Shown in pieces: positions 1-9,514 of a stretch of 64,000 nucleotides of DNA. This DNA comes from CAZTHK01 sp964613215. Its GTDB lineage: Bacteria > Krumholzibacteriota > Krumholzibacteriia > Krumholzibacteriales > CAZTHK01. The notes beneath the pieces are model-generated. The model searched no databases and had not been told where the DNA came from. It saw nothing but the letters and a program-made list of their open reading frames with translations. The position numbers were made by a program, and so were the translations under genes. Where the stretch lies: positions 85,778 to 149,777 of the forward strand of contig CAZTHK010000008.1 in assembly GCA_964613215.1 (NCBI GenBank). The letters are read 5' to 3'. The first letter of the stretch is position 1; every line of letters starts with the position of its first letter.

Positions 1-1
1 T

Positions 2-2203
2 AGCATCCAGGATGCGGTGGGGGCAGCGGTAGAGGGGGATACGGTTATGGTGGAAGGTAATTACACCTACAACACCTCCCTGGATATAGATACACCGGTA
101 TACCTGATGGGAGGGTGGAATCCGGACTTCACCCTGCGGGAGCCCGATGTCTACACCGCCACCATCAATGGCGGCGGAAGTGTGGTGGCTTTTCTAAACG
201 TATCCGGCTTCTGCGGGATAGAGGGATTTACCATCACCAACGGAGCCGGCGACTATCTGCCCCTGCCCGAGAACGGAACCTTCGGAGGAGGCATTCTGGC
301 CTATAACGCATCCCCCACCATAAAGAATAATGTAATAACCGGCTGCGGAGTGGCCGATCCCGGCAATTTAAGCGGGGGAGGCGGAATAGCCTGCTATAAC
401 GGAGATATCACCATAGAAAACAACCGGATCACCGGCTGTTCGGGCCAGATTGGAGGTGGAATTTACCTCTATCAGTCCATCGCCACGGTGAGGAATAACA
501 GCATCACGGAAAATTCAGCCAACAGCGAATTCACCGGCATGAAGGCGGGAGGTGGAGTATGCTGCAGGAACTCCTCCGCCGGCCTGGAGGGCAACCTTAT
601 CAGCAGCAACAGCGGATATGTGGACGGAGGAGGAATTTACTCCGATGCAGGAGCAATTACCCTGGCCGGCGATACCATAACCTCGCATCACAGCGAGGGC
701 TCCGGCGGAGGGATCTATTCACTTCACTCCAGGCTTGAAATCAGGGGAGCGGTTATCAGGGACAACAGCTCCGCCTCCACCGGGGGAGGAATATATCATA
801 AGGCGGACTCCCTCTCCATAACCAACTCCATAATAGACTTCAACCAGACCTATATATTCGGTGGGGGAATCTACGGCGACAGCCTGCGCGGGGATATCAC
901 CAATAATACCATCAATGACAACAGCAGCAGCTTCGGAGGAGGAAATATCTATACCTCCGGCACTGTATCACTGGAGGTGCGGAACAATATGTTCACCTTC
1001 GGAGGAAAGACCGGTTTTCAGGCATCCTCCGGCGACAATCTGATCTTCCGGTACAACAACTGCTACGGAAACAGTGACGGAGATGTGACAGGTTTTACGC
1101 CTGATTCCACCAATATCTTCAGAAATCCGGGCTATGCAGATACAGCTTCGGCTGCACCGGACTATCACCTGCTGGTGCATTCGGGCGGTATCGACACCGG
1201 CGACCCCGCCGGAGGCAGTGACCCCGACGGGTCCCGGGCGGATATGGGAGTTTACGGAGGCCCCCTGGCGGAGATGGCTGCTCCCTCCCGGGTGGAGGGC
1301 CTCACAGCCGCTGCCGAGAATGACACCACCATCGGCCTTGAGTGGACCGCCAAACCTCCCGCGGAGATACAGTACTATGCGGTGTACGGTGATACATCGG
1401 ATGGATTCGCTCCCTCCGAATCCCTTCTGATAGCCACGGTTGAACCGGATCAGAACAGCTACCTGCACCATCCCTGTTGGGGATGCTGGTACTACCGGGT
1501 TTCTGCAGTTGATTTTGATGGTTACGGAGGCGGATATTCTGATCAGTCGGGAGCATGTGCCTCAGCACCCGATCTGATCCCTCCCTCTGTTTCCCTGGTC
1601 TCTCCCAACGGCGGAGAATTCTATGAAACCGGAGATACCATATCCATCCGGTGGATTGCAACCGATAATGTACGAGTGGATTCGGTCAGCCTGTACTATT
1701 CCGGCAACGGAGGAGAGGAATTCCACCAGATAGGTTTCAATCAGCCCAACGACTCCCTGTTCCGGTGGATAGCTCCGTCCATGCTGTCCGATTCATGCCT
1801 GATAAAGGTAACCGGATACGATCCATCCCTGCTGACCGCCAGCGATCAGAGTGATTCCATGTTTGCCATCAAGGACTTTACCGCCATCGATGATCCGGAC
1901 CAGCCCCCCGATCCCACTCCGGCTCCGGTAACGGCTCTGCATCAGAACTACCCCAATCCCTTTAACGGAACCACCACCATAGAATATTCGGTGCAAGACC
2001 AGTGCCTGGTTACCATGCACATCTACGACCCGGCGGGCAGGCTGATAAAAACATTATACCGGGGGGATAAGGAAGCGGGCAGATATTCCCTCACCTGGAA
2101 GGGGAAGGACAACCGGGGCAATATGGTATCCTCGGGTGTTTACTTCATCCGCTTCAAAGCGGGTAAATACTCCAGGACCAGAAAGACAATTTACCTGCGA
2201 TGA
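2..2203 (+). CDS. Secreted right-handed beta-helix protein with FlgD/T9SS-like C-terminal tail (5' end outside window)
   Basis: The reading frame is open from base 2 and begins mid-protein (S-I-Q-D-A-V, the usual first strand of a right-handed parallel beta-helix), so the true start and signal peptide lie upstream of the window. About 400 residues of Gly/Asn-rich repeats (GGGI-Y, NN-I) form a pectate-lyase-like beta-helix. They are followed by a fibronectin-III-like segment, a second beta-sandwich (SPNGGE), and a C-terminal FlgD-like sorting domain with NYPNPFN, a GRLIKTL strand and SSGVYFIRF ending in a basic tail. Such proteins are exported and surface-bound or released in FCB-type bacteria; no catalytic residues could be identified. 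The ligand is unknown. The family call is firm, the function is not. Confidence 0.85.
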   Translation, partial: SIQDAVGAAVEGDTVMVEGNYTYNTSLDIDTPVYLMGGWNPDFTLREPDVYTATINGGGSVVAFLNVSGFCGIEGFTITNGAGDYLPLPENGTFGGGILAYNASPTIKNNVITGCGVADPGNLSGGGGIACYNGDITIENNRITGCSGQIGGGIYLYQSIATVRNNSITENSANSEFTGMKAGGGVCCRNSSAGLEGNLISSNSGYVDGGGIYSDAGAITLAGDTITSHHSEGSGGGIYSLHSRLEIRGAVIRDNSSASTGGGIYHKADSLSITNSIIDFNQTYIFGGGIYGDSLRGDITNNTINDNSSSFGGGNIYTSGTVSLEVRNNMFTFGGKTGFQASSGDNLIFRYNNCYGNSDGDVTGFTPDSTNIFRNPGYADTASAAPDYHLLVHSGGIDTGDPAGGSDPDGSRADMGVYGGPLAEMAAPSRVEGLTAAAENDTTIGLEWTAKPPAEIQYYAVYGDTSDGFAPSESLLIATVEPDQNSYLHHPCWGCWYYRVSAVDFDGYGGGYSDQSGACASAPDLIPPSVSLVSPNGGEFYETGDTISIRWIATDNVRVDSVSLYYSGNGGEEFHQIGFNQPNDSLFRWIAPSMLSDSCLIKVTGYDPSLLTASDQSDSMFAIKDFTAIDDPDQPPDPTPAPVTALHQNYPNPFNGTTTIEYSVQDQCLVTMHIYDPAGRLIKTLYRGDKEAGRYSLTWKGKDNRGNMVSSGVYFIRFKAGKYSRTRKTIYLR

Positions 2204-2270
2204 CGGTAATACCATCCAGCTCCCGGGGCGGGTTATTCCGCCGGGAAGGAGATGGTGATGGGTTACCGGG

Positions 2271-3245
2271 ATGGGGCACCTATTCGACCGGCAGAAAGGG
2301 CAGAACCGGCAGATGCACTGGTTGAAAACAGATATTCATCCCTACAGCGACGGGGAGAAGATTACCTGGGCCGGAATCGGTGCCAATATTATCCTGCTGG
2401 CAACCAAGATACTGGGGGGTATATTCGGACGGAGCAGGGCTCTGCTGGCCGACGGGATACATTCAGCCTCCGATCTGCTCTCCGATGTTCTGGTGCTGGT
2501 GGGACTTCACTTCTTTTACAAGAAGGAGGACCGGGACCATCCCTACGGGCACGGCAAGATAGAAACACTCTCTACCATGGGAGTAGGTCTGCTGCTGACA
2601 GTGGTGGCGGTGGGAGTGGGAATCCACGCCATCCGCGGTATTATAAATGCGGACAGTTTAGTCAGCCCCGATAAATTCACCATACTTATAGCTGCCGCAT
2701 CAATAATATTCAAAGAGTCGCTCTATCATTTCACCCGCAGAATAGGGGAAAGGACAGGCAGCGATGCCGTGGTAGCCAATGCTTTTCATCACCGGTCCGA
2801 TGCATGGACCTCCGGAGCCACCCTGCTGGGAATATCCCTGTCGGTATATGTCCCCTCACTGAGGGTTCTGGATCCCTGTGTGGCTCTATTCGTAGCCCTG
2901 TTCATCCTGAAGACAGCCATGGATATCATCAAGGGATCGGCAAGAAAAATAATAGACACCTCCCCCCCGGAGGAATTTATCAGGGAGATACGGGAGGAAG
3001 CGGCATCCACACCCGGGGTGCTGGCCTGTCACGACTTGACTGGCAGATACTATGCCGATAAAATCCGGATGGAAATACATATCGAGGTGGATCCGGAAAT
3101 GACAGTCCGGGAAGCACACCATATAAGTGATCTGGTAACAGAGAGAATTAAAAAGAAATACAGTAAAGTTATCAGCATCCTGGTACATATAGACCCCTAC
3201 AATCCTCAAAAGAAAGGTAAACGTGAAGAAGGTCGAGTATTTTAA
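2271..3245 (+). CDS. Cation diffusion facilitator (CDF) family divalent metal exporter
   Basis: This 324-residue protein is a CDF transporter, a proton-driven exporter of Zn2+, Fe2+ or similar ions across the inner membrane. The first half carries the hydrophobic segments. The metal-site motif ADGIHSASDLLSD lies in TM2, the loop motif DHPYGHGKIE follows, and the second metal-site motif HHRSDAW lies in TM5. The soluble C-terminal domain (about residues 215-305) has the HIEVDPEM and V-H-I-D strands of the ferredoxin-like CDF dimerisation domain. The start at 2271 lacks a good ribosome site; ATG at 2313 (MHWLKTD) is an alternative. A strong AAGGAG at 2247 instead serves a different frame. The end overlaps the next gene by 23 bp, implying co-translation. 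Confidence 0.9.
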   Translation: MGHLFDRQKGQNRQMHWLKTDIHPYSDGEKITWAGIGANIILLATKILGGIFGRSRALLADGIHSASDLLSDVLVLVGLHFFYKKEDRDHPYGHGKIETLSTMGVGLLLTVVAVGVGIHAIRGIINADSLVSPDKFTILIAAASIIFKESLYHFTRRIGERTGSDAVVANAFHHRSDAWTSGATLLGISLSVYVPSLRVLDPCVALFVALFILKTAMDIIKGSARKIIDTSPPEEFIREIREEAASTPGVLACHDLTGRYYADKIRMEIHIEVDPEMTVREAHHISDLVTERIKKKYSKVISILVHIDPYNPQKKGKREEGRVF

Positions 3246-4356
3246 ACACAGCATTGGAGAGGATGAAATCGAGAGGGTGGGCAGGGTGCTTAGAAGCCTC
3301 TTCCTCACCACCGGTGACGAAGTAGCAGAATTCGAAAGGAAGCTGGCAGATTATCTTTCCCTGCCCTATACGGTGGGTTTAACCAGCTGTACGGCAGCCA
3401 TGCAGCTGGCCCTGACCGCCGGCGGGATCGGTCCCGGCGATGAGGTGATAACCACACCACTGACCTTCATCGGTTCAGCCAACAGCATTCTGATGGCAGG
3501 AGCAGAACCGGTGCTGGCGGATGTGGAGGCCTCCACCGGTAATATCGACCCCCGTGCCGTAGAAGGCGCCATCACCGAACGAACCAGGGGGATACTCCCG
3601 GTTCACCTTTACGGCCAGATGTGTGAGATGGAAGCTATACGGAAAATAGCAGACCGCTATGATCTGATCATCGTGGAGGACGCTGCCCATTCCCTGGAAT
3701 CGGAGTGCCGGGGAAACAGGCCGGGTCATTACGGAGACTATGCCTGTTTCAGCTTCTACGCCACCAAGAATATCACCTCCGGAGAGGGCGGGGCGGTATC
3801 TGTTAAGAGTAAAGAGGATATGGAGATGATCAAGAAGCTGCGGCTGCACGGGTTGGACAAGAGTGCAGAGGACAGGTACACCGGAAGCTTTGCCCAGTAC
3901 GACATAGATGTGTTCGGCTGGAAATACAATATGGACAACATTCACGCCGCCATCCTGAATGAGCAGATGAAGAAAATTGACCGGATGCTGACCAGAAGGC
4001 GGGAGATATTCCACCGCTATCAGGAGGCCTTCGGGGAAATGGATGAGATCGATCTTCATACGGTAAAACCGGAGTGCCGGCATGCCTGTCATCTTTTTAC
4101 CATACTGGTGGAACCCGCCAGAAGAAACCACATCCTGGGACAGCTTCAGGAGCGGGGCATCGGAGTGTCGGTGAATTTCCATCCCCTCCATCTGATGAGC
4201 TACTACCGGGAGCGGTTCGGATACCGGGAGGGAATGTTCCCGGTGGCAGAAGAAATCGGCTCCAGAACCATAAGCATTCCCCTCTACCCCAAACTCACCG
4301 ATGAAGAGATGGAATACGTAATCGACTCGGTCAAGGCTGTGATAGTGGGAAAATAA
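3223..4356 (+). CDS. DegT/DnrJ/EryC1/StrS family PLP-dependent aminotransferase
   Basis: The 377-residue protein belongs to the sugar-nucleotide aminotransferase family, which transfers an amino group to a keto-sugar or similar substrate for surface glycans or antibiotics. GLTSCTAAMQLAL (cofactor phosphate pocket), VEDAAHSLES (Asp contacting the pyridine nitrogen) and the Schiff-base lysine K182 in ATKNITSGEGG are visible. The start is GTG at 3223, inside the end of the CDF gene. The frame is out of phase with it, so the pair is probably translationally coupled. No other sugar-nucleotide genes are near, so the substrate cannot be assigned. A pairing with a metal exporter is unusual. Confidence 0.92.
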   Translation: MKKVEYFKHSIGEDEIERVGRVLRSLFLTTGDEVAEFERKLADYLSLPYTVGLTSCTAAMQLALTAGGIGPGDEVITTPLTFIGSANSILMAGAEPVLADVEASTGNIDPRAVEGAITERTRGILPVHLYGQMCEMEAIRKIADRYDLIIVEDAAHSLESECRGNRPGHYGDYACFSFYATKNITSGEGGAVSVKSKEDMEMIKKLRLHGLDKSAEDRYTGSFAQYDIDVFGWKYNMDNIHAAILNEQMKKIDRMLTRRREIFHRYQEAFGEMDEIDLHTVKPECRHACHLFTILVEPARRNHILGQLQERGIGVSVNFHPLHLMSYYRERFGYREGMFPVAEEIGSRTISIPLYPKLTDEEMEYVIDSVKAVIVGK

Positions 4357-4567
4357 TATCCCGTCTGGTATTATTCAGTGGAAATAATTCATGTCCCTGT
4401 TTGATTAACCGGATGGGAAAAAATATTCCCTGGTATAATCTAATATGAAGCAGCATCCTCCGGGGAGTGTCACTGGTCATAACTGAATCTTCAGGGCGCA
4501 TGACAGGGCCGGCAATTACAGATAGCCATCCCGCAGTCTTCCCCTCCCTCACAGACAGCCAACAGGT

Positions 4568-4954
4568 TTACTGATAGGGAATATTTTCTCTTTTATCATC
4601 ATGTCCGAATACGGTGACCACTTCATCATTGGTCAGAACCCATATGGTATAGATACCCAGGGCAGTTCCCACCGGAATATTCAGCAGATTAATGCATCCC
4701 ACCACCAGGGTCAGTATCCGGGCCCAGGGCTTTCTCTTAAGCAGACCTATCCCTCCGATTATACCGGGGAGGGATATGACAAAGAAAAACATCGATCCGA
4801 TAATAGCAACTGGGGTAAGGATTGCGATTGCATCCGGATCCTGAGAAACAAGCCCGCTGCCCAGCACCACCACCAGGATAATTATTCCCACGAATATTCC
4901 CAGTATGTTGTAGGCTATGTGGAGAGCTCCAAGTATGGTAATGTGTTCTTTCAT
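4568..4954 (-). CDS. Small membrane protein, four predicted TM segments
   Basis: The protein has 128 residues when started at MKEHITILG, where AAAGGAG sits six bases upstream; the longer frame to 5035 has no such site. Four hydrophobic stretches are visible. The C-terminal half contains RKPWARILTLVVG, a pattern common in uncharacterised small inner-membrane proteins of Acidobacteria and FCB-type genomes. No catalytic or transport motif is seen and the function is unknown. It is convergent with the aminotransferase gene, and the 211 bp between them hold nothing recognisable. Confidence 0.75.
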   Translation of the reverse strand: MKEHITILGALHIAYNILGIFVGIIILVVVLGSGLVSQDPDAIAILTPVAIIGSMFFFVISLPGIIGGIGLLKRKPWARILTLVVGCINLLNIPVGTALGIYTIWVLTNDEVVTVFGHDDKRENIPYQ

Positions 4955-5083
4955 TACTGCTCCTTTCGGGACCGGGGAGTTCCGGTCATCCATGAGGCAT
5001 TCTAGCATATCATTACCTGGCAGGTCGATCAGCAAATTTAATATGTACAGAAATTTAATATGTATTTATAACACTTAAGAGTG

Positions 5084-5205
5084 TAGATACCCCGGGGCAA
5101 GCCCGTGGCACTGACTGCAAAATTACGAGCTTCGCTCCACGCCCTTCGGGCGAGTTCACATTCACCCACGTGCAAGCACGTGGAACTCCGCCCTGCGGGT
5201 TATTG
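5084..5205. repeat. REP-like palindromic dispersed repeat, copy R1
   Basis: This is one of four related ~120-bp non-coding units in the window (others at 19442, 19560 and 61463). It starts with GTAGATA and a CGGGGCAAGCCCGTGG hairpin, continues through AAAATTACGAGCTTCG, CGCCCTTCGGGCG and TTCACATTCACCCACG, has a second hairpin of the CCACG-TGCAAG-CACGTGG type, and ends in GCCCTGCGGGTTATT. Strong inverted repeats and dispersal between unrelated genes fit a REP/BIME or non-autonomous mobile unit. No RAYT-type transposase is present in the window. Confidence 0.85.
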
Positions 5206-5481
5206 GATTTTTACCTCTGTAAACACAGCTCGAAAACCTGGCAATACTGAAAGGAGAATACTGAAATCACTTGCAAATAAATGAGCTATGTGATAAAATG
5301 TTTTTCAGTGAAAATTACGCTGAATTGAATCCGGGCGAGAATTCTTGAAATAATTGATCCGGAGGGGGTGATAACAGGGGACTTGTTATTGCATTATACA
5401 ATCTTTCAGGCTGAGGGCGATCAATTAAAACAGATGAGAGTTAATTGAATGCCCAAGGCTGACCTGAGACAGAACCGGATA

Positions 5482-5523
5482 TGCTGATTGGATCAGACGG
5501 ATTTTCTGGCACCTCAATCAGCA
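5482..5523. repeat. Hairpin repeat, copy 1 (TGCTGATTG / CAATCAGCA)
   Basis: TGCTGATTGG and CCTCAATCAGCA form arms around a ~20-base loop. The same arms, and part of the loop, recur at 9470-9512. Copy 1 lies 20 bp before the start of the secreted-protein gene at 5544 and would sit in its leader. Confidence 0.65.
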
Positions 5524-5543
5524 ATCCGAAGGAAGGCAAATCA

Positions 5544-6209
5544 ATGAAAAAGTTAATCGTTGCGATTACATTAATTCTGGTTCTATCTATTGTGAAAGGC
5601 GCTTCTGCAGATCCCCAGAGTGGCACCTACTATCCTTCTATCGAAAGCTGGACCACATGGCAAACCTACTGGAATGACGGGGAAGGTGGAAATCCCGACG
5701 TCTATGGTGACGGTCCCCTGGAGGTTGGAAATGTTATTATGTGCTATCAGAGCCCACTGCCCGGTTACCTGTTTTTTCTATGTCCCAATACACAGGTGGG
5801 TACAGTTGATCCTTCCACAGATTTGATCATAACTAGCGTGAATCCCGATCCTCCCGCAACAGGTACAGTTGAAGTGAGCTATCAGGGTGGGGAACTCGAA
5901 CTGAATGGGGCATTATGGGGAGAGTCATCAGATAATATCTACATGGTCGATCTGGATGGAGCAACTGCTACTGCGGAGCTGGATTTGACAGATCCAAACG
6001 GGCCAATGGTCACCATGGAAATCAGTTCTACCGGTCATTTCGTAGATTATCCTATTGTTGGGGTTAGGTTTACCGCTACTTTCGCGGATAATGCAGCAGA
6101 TTCAATGTCGGGATTCAGCGGAACACCAACCACGGTAAAAATAGAAATCAGTTCCACCGTGGGTACAGAAGCTGCCAGCTGGGGAGCAGTTAAGCAGATG
6201 TACCGTTAA
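5544..6209 (+). CDS. Hypothetical secreted protein with signal peptide
   Basis: The protein has 221 residues, starting at MKKLIVAITLILVL with GGAAGG upstream; the longer frame to 5481 runs through a hairpin repeat and is rejected. Residues 1-23 are a classical signal peptide ending at ASA. The mature part is acidic, rich in T, S, G and D, probably all-beta, with few cysteines. The last residues (ASWGAVKQMYR) resemble a short tail seen at the end of other exported proteins in this kind of genome; whether it is a sorting signal is inference. No family was recognised. A strong terminator follows the stop. Confidence 0.75.
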   Translation: MKKLIVAITLILVLSIVKGASADPQSGTYYPSIESWTTWQTYWNDGEGGNPDVYGDGPLEVGNVIMCYQSPLPGYLFFLCPNTQVGTVDPSTDLIITSVNPDPPATGTVEVSYQGGELELNGALWGESSDNIYMVDLDGATATAELDLTDPNGPMVTMEISSTGHFVDYPIVGVRFTATFADNAADSMSGFSGTPTTVKIEISSTVGTEAASWGAVKQMYR

Positions 6210-6241
6210 TTCATGACAAAGCGAACGGAATTTTATTTATA

Positions 6242-6266
6242 CCCCGGGTCAAGGCCCGGGGTTTTT
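6242..6266 (+). terminator. Intrinsic terminator after the secreted protein gene
   Basis: A CCCCGGG/CCCGGGG stem with a six-base loop is followed by TTTTT, 32 bp after the stop at 6209. Confidence 0.85.
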
Positions 6267-6419
6267 ACCGTATAAAGCGCCTGTGAATTTTCGCAGAGTT
6301 GATATTGGCAGTATAATCTGCTATTATTATTGAAGATAAGAAGCACTTTATAATCTCGCTGTTAACAACAGTCGAATGGATTAGCTGAACAGAAGAAAGG
6401 CTTTTTACAGGTCAACATC

Positions 6420-9236
6420 ATGCGTTATATCCGGTTAATTTTCTGTTTGCTGATTTCACTGATTATTACAACTGCCACCGCTATGGCCGCTCCGGTACAT
6501 ACCACCTACCTCTGGCATATGCACCAGCCCATCTACTGGCCGGACAGAAGCACCTGGTACCCATCCCGTTATGAGAGAGCGTACGAAACCATCACCCTGG
6601 GCCATTCGGAGAATGATGTATACAGCATATTCAACAAGGACGACCGGGTGGCCGACTATCAGTACTATCCCCATGACGCCATCTCCATGATTCTGGATAT
6701 TCCCGATGCCGGCGCCCAGGTAAGCTTCGCCTCAGCCCTGATCGAGAATATCAAGAGCCTGGCAGACGCAGGCTGGAACGGAGGACGCTACGCACCCGAC
6801 TGGTACAGCCACTACAGAACAGCGCGCTCCTGGACCACATCGGGTGGCCACTCCCGGCTGGCCCAGGTTCTGGTAGCGGCTCACCATCCCATCGCCCCGC
6901 TTATGGACCGGAATGCCCTGGACAGGGAACTGCAGGTGGCCAAGGTGGCCTATGATGTGGCCTGGGGGGATACCAGTTACTCCAAGGGTTACTTACCCGC
7001 CGAGACCTGTTTCTCCGAAAGGATGATACCCACCCTGGTAGAACATGGAGTGGAATGGGTAATCGTCCCCAACATCCACATATCCCGTGCCTGTGAGGAC
7101 TATCCCTACGATGCCAATCTGGATAATTGTGATCCTCCCAACCAGGCGGATCAACTCAATCCGGCCCAGGGCTACTATGAGAGCATATCCATCAGCAGGG
7201 GAGTAACGGTAAAGACGCCTCCTCCCTTCGGATACCAGCCCCACTATGCCAGATATGTGGATCCTGAGACGGGCCAGGACTATTCCATAATAGTGGTACC
7301 ATCGGCCAATGCCATGAGCTGGGATGAGGGATATGCACTTTACGGAACAGGCCAGATAGATAACATAGCCGGTTACAACGACCCCCAGCATCCCATGCTG
7401 ATCCTGTTCGCTCATGACGGGGATAACGCCTGGTCGGGGGGATATTCCTACTACAATGAGAATGTAACCAACTTCTGTCATGACGCGGTCAGCCAGGGCT
7501 ACGAACCCACCACGGTGGCCCAGTATCTGGCCGATCACCCGGTGGACCCTGAAGATATCGTTCATGTGGAGGATGGTGGCTGGGTAAATGCCGACGGCGA
7601 TTTCGGATCACCCCAGTTCATCAACTGGAACTGGCCCCTGGTGGATGAGAACGGCGACTTCGATATCCCCGGTGGCTGGGCGGAGGACGAACGCAACTGG
7701 GCGGTTCTGACTGCAGCCCAGAACAGGGTGGAAACCGCAGAGCAGATATACGGCATCGCTCCCGATCCGGAAAAGATCTTCGATCCCGCTACCGGAGCCA
7801 ATCCGGTAGAAAAGGCCTGGCATCATCTCCTATCCGGTTATGAGAGTGGCTACATGTATTACGGTACCGCCCTCGACATGGAGGTTAAGCCTACCCTTTC
7901 CGCCAATGCTGCAGTACTACATGCCGATCCGGTAATCGACGGCGGCAGCGATAATACCCCGCCCACCATCTGGCTTCCCCAGCGCCTTCCCTGGAATCCC
8001 GGGGGCAGAGGAGGCGGATCACTCTGGGGCTACCCCGGCGGGGATGGAGAGGAAATGCCCGGCGATTTCTATGTATGGACATTCGCATACGATGTCTCCG
8101 GGCTGGCCGGGGTGGAGCTGAAATACCGTATCGATACCGACGGGGTCAATCCCCTCTCCAGCGATCAGAATGAAATCTACGCGGGAGGCCCGGAGGTGGG
8201 CGGCTGGCAGACCCTGACCATGAACCGGCGTGATTTCCCCGAAGGCAACTTTTTCTCAGATCCCAACATCGACTTTTCCGTACTTCCCGACTATATCGCG
8301 GATGAATATTTCGTGCAGGTCGCCGGACTCGCCGAGCTACTGATAGATTACTACGTGGAGGCGGAGGATTCCCTGGGTAATATAAAAAAGAGCCCCATAC
8401 AGCACGTATGGATAGGTGAGGCCACAGGGAGCCCCTCCCACCAGATAGACGGCGAACTCGACACCAATGCAACCCATCTCGCCTCCGGCGACAGCCTGAA
8501 TCTGTATGCCGACTGGGACGGTCAATACCTGTATGTAGCCACTGAGGGCACCGGAAATACCTCCGGGCTGGATCACTTTATCCTGATAGATACAGATCTT
8601 TCCACCCCTTTGGCAGCTCCGTGGGCCAAGAGCGGAGAGGTGACCGGCAGGATTCTGTTTCTGGCCAACGAGGAGTCCAACAACTGGTGCGGATGGTTCG
8701 ACCAGACGGAGACTGTTCTGTCCAGCGGGGTGGAATGCGCCGCCGGTGATTATCTGGAGGGACTTATAGACCTGGAGGCTCATCTGGGATCTCAGCCGGA
8801 CAGCATATATCTGTGCTCGGCTGCATATGCCACTCCGGATGGAGGAGCGCTCTCCCTTCAGACTCCTGAAGGCGATGGAGACTCAGATATTCAGGATACC
8901 GAGTACATAAAATATCAGCTGGTGGTAACGGATGCTGATCCTCTGTCGCCGGCAGCAGGAATGCCCCGGATAGTCTCCGCCTGGCCCAACCCTTCAGGCT
9001 CCGATACCCATATCAGGCTCTACCTTCCCGAACCAAGGGAGCTCACCCTGGCGGTCTATGATATATCCGGCAGGAGGGTCAGGGAAATCACCTCCGGGAT
9101 TAAAACCACCGGAAGACACAGGCTGAGCTGGGACGGAAGGGACAGCAGGGGAAAGCAAGTCTCCCCCGGGGTCTATTTCATCCGTATGGAAACGGGAGGA
9201 TATGTCCGGAGCAGGAAGATAATTCTGGTGAGATAA
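6420..9236 (+). CDS. Secreted glycoside hydrolase family 57-like protein with FlgD/T9SS-type tail
   Basis: Residues 1-23 are a signal peptide. The N-terminal half is a GH57-type (beta/alpha)7 barrel: motif 1 is HMHQP at 33-37, the candidate nucleophile Glu195 sits in LPAETCFSE, and the candidate acid/base Asp333 sits in FAHDGDNAW. GH57 enzymes act on alpha-glucans such as amylopectin or galactosides. The middle holds beta-sandwich segments, including a DOMON-like stretch (ATHLASGDSLNLYADWDGQYLYVA). The C-terminus is a FlgD-like sorting domain (PNPSGSD, GVYFIRM, basic tail). At 938 residues it is larger than cytoplasmic GH57 enzymes because of these additions. The substrate is not known; a role in polymer degradation at the cell surface is likely. 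A terminator follows. Confidence 0.85.
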   Translation: MRYIRLIFCLLISLIITTATAMAAPVHTTYLWHMHQPIYWPDRSTWYPSRYERAYETITLGHSENDVYSIFNKDDRVADYQYYPHDAISMILDIPDAGAQVSFASALIENIKSLADAGWNGGRYAPDWYSHYRTARSWTTSGGHSRLAQVLVAAHHPIAPLMDRNALDRELQVAKVAYDVAWGDTSYSKGYLPAETCFSERMIPTLVEHGVEWVIVPNIHISRACEDYPYDANLDNCDPPNQADQLNPAQGYYESISISRGVTVKTPPPFGYQPHYARYVDPETGQDYSIIVVPSANAMSWDEGYALYGTGQIDNIAGYNDPQHPMLILFAHDGDNAWSGGYSYYNENVTNFCHDAVSQGYEPTTVAQYLADHPVDPEDIVHVEDGGWVNADGDFGSPQFINWNWPLVDENGDFDIPGGWAEDERNWAVLTAAQNRVETAEQIYGIAPDPEKIFDPATGANPVEKAWHHLLSGYESGYMYYGTALDMEVKPTLSANAAVLHADPVIDGGSDNTPPTIWLPQRLPWNPGGRGGGSLWGYPGGDGEEMPGDFYVWTFAYDVSGLAGVELKYRIDTDGVNPLSSDQNEIYAGGPEVGGWQTLTMNRRDFPEGNFFSDPNIDFSVLPDYIADEYFVQVAGLAELLIDYYVEAEDSLGNIKKSPIQHVWIGEATGSPSHQIDGELDTNATHLASGDSLNLYADWDGQYLYVATEGTGNTSGLDHFILIDTDLSTPLAAPWAKSGEVTGRILFLANEESNNWCGWFDQTETVLSSGVECAAGDYLEGLIDLEAHLGSQPDSIYLCSAAYATPDGGALSLQTPEGDGDSDIQDTEYIKYQLVVTDADPLSPAAGMPRIVSAWPNPSGSDTHIRLYLPEPRELTLAVYDISGRRVREITSGIKTTGRHRLSWDGRDSRGKQVSPGVYFIRMETGGYVRSRKIILVR

Positions 9237-9237
9237 G

Positions 9238-9260
9238 ACCGATTTCAATCTATCGGTTTT
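9238..9260 (+). terminator. Intrinsic terminator after the GH57-like gene
   Basis: ACCGAT/ATCGGT arms around an eight-base loop are followed by TTT and an AT-rich stretch; the stem starts at the stop codon. Confidence 0.7.
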
Positions 9261-9469
9261 ATTTAAACTCCATGATCAATCAGCCTCATTAATTTACTTA
9301 ATTCAAACAGCAATAGTCCGGGGACCGGCAGGATGTAATTGTAATCATACTTCCAGCCGGAACGAATTGATTAACAGGAGAGTTGAAAAGGCAAAACGGC
9401 TTGTCTTATCTCTCGTCAAAGCTCACCCTGCAGCTATTTTTATCAACTGACCTGCTGCAGCATTGCATT

Positions 9470-9512
9470 TGCTGATTGGAGCAGAACGGTATCTTCCGCG
9501 GCTCAATCAGCA
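9470..9512. repeat. Hairpin repeat, copy 2 (TGCTGATTG / CAATCAGCA)
   Basis: This has the same arms as 5482-5523, with loop bases CAGA and CGG conserved. It ends three bases before the stop of the phosphate transporter gene on the minus strand, so here it lies in a 3' region rather than a leader. It could help to stop transcription of the phosphate operon. Confidence 0.65.
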
Positions 9513-9514
9513 TT

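Noticed and set aside
968..1471. Antisense 167-codon frame
   Set aside because: It lies opposite the beta-helix/fibronectin coding region, has no ribosome site and no family resemblance; it is a shadow of Gly-rich coding DNA.
2252..2674. 140-codon frame with a strong AAGGAG site before the CDF gene
   Set aside because: Its product is Arg/Gly-rich low-complexity sequence out of frame with clear CDF motifs; kept only as a warning about the CDF start.
5379..5394. Sigma54 promoter upstream of the secreted protein at 5544
   Set aside because: GG-N10-GC spacing and TTGCA are present, but the -24 region lacks the TGGCAC context.
6306..6322. Sigma54 promoter upstream of the GH57-like gene
   Set aside because: TGGCA and TGCT are present, but the GG to GC spacing is 11 bp rather than 10.
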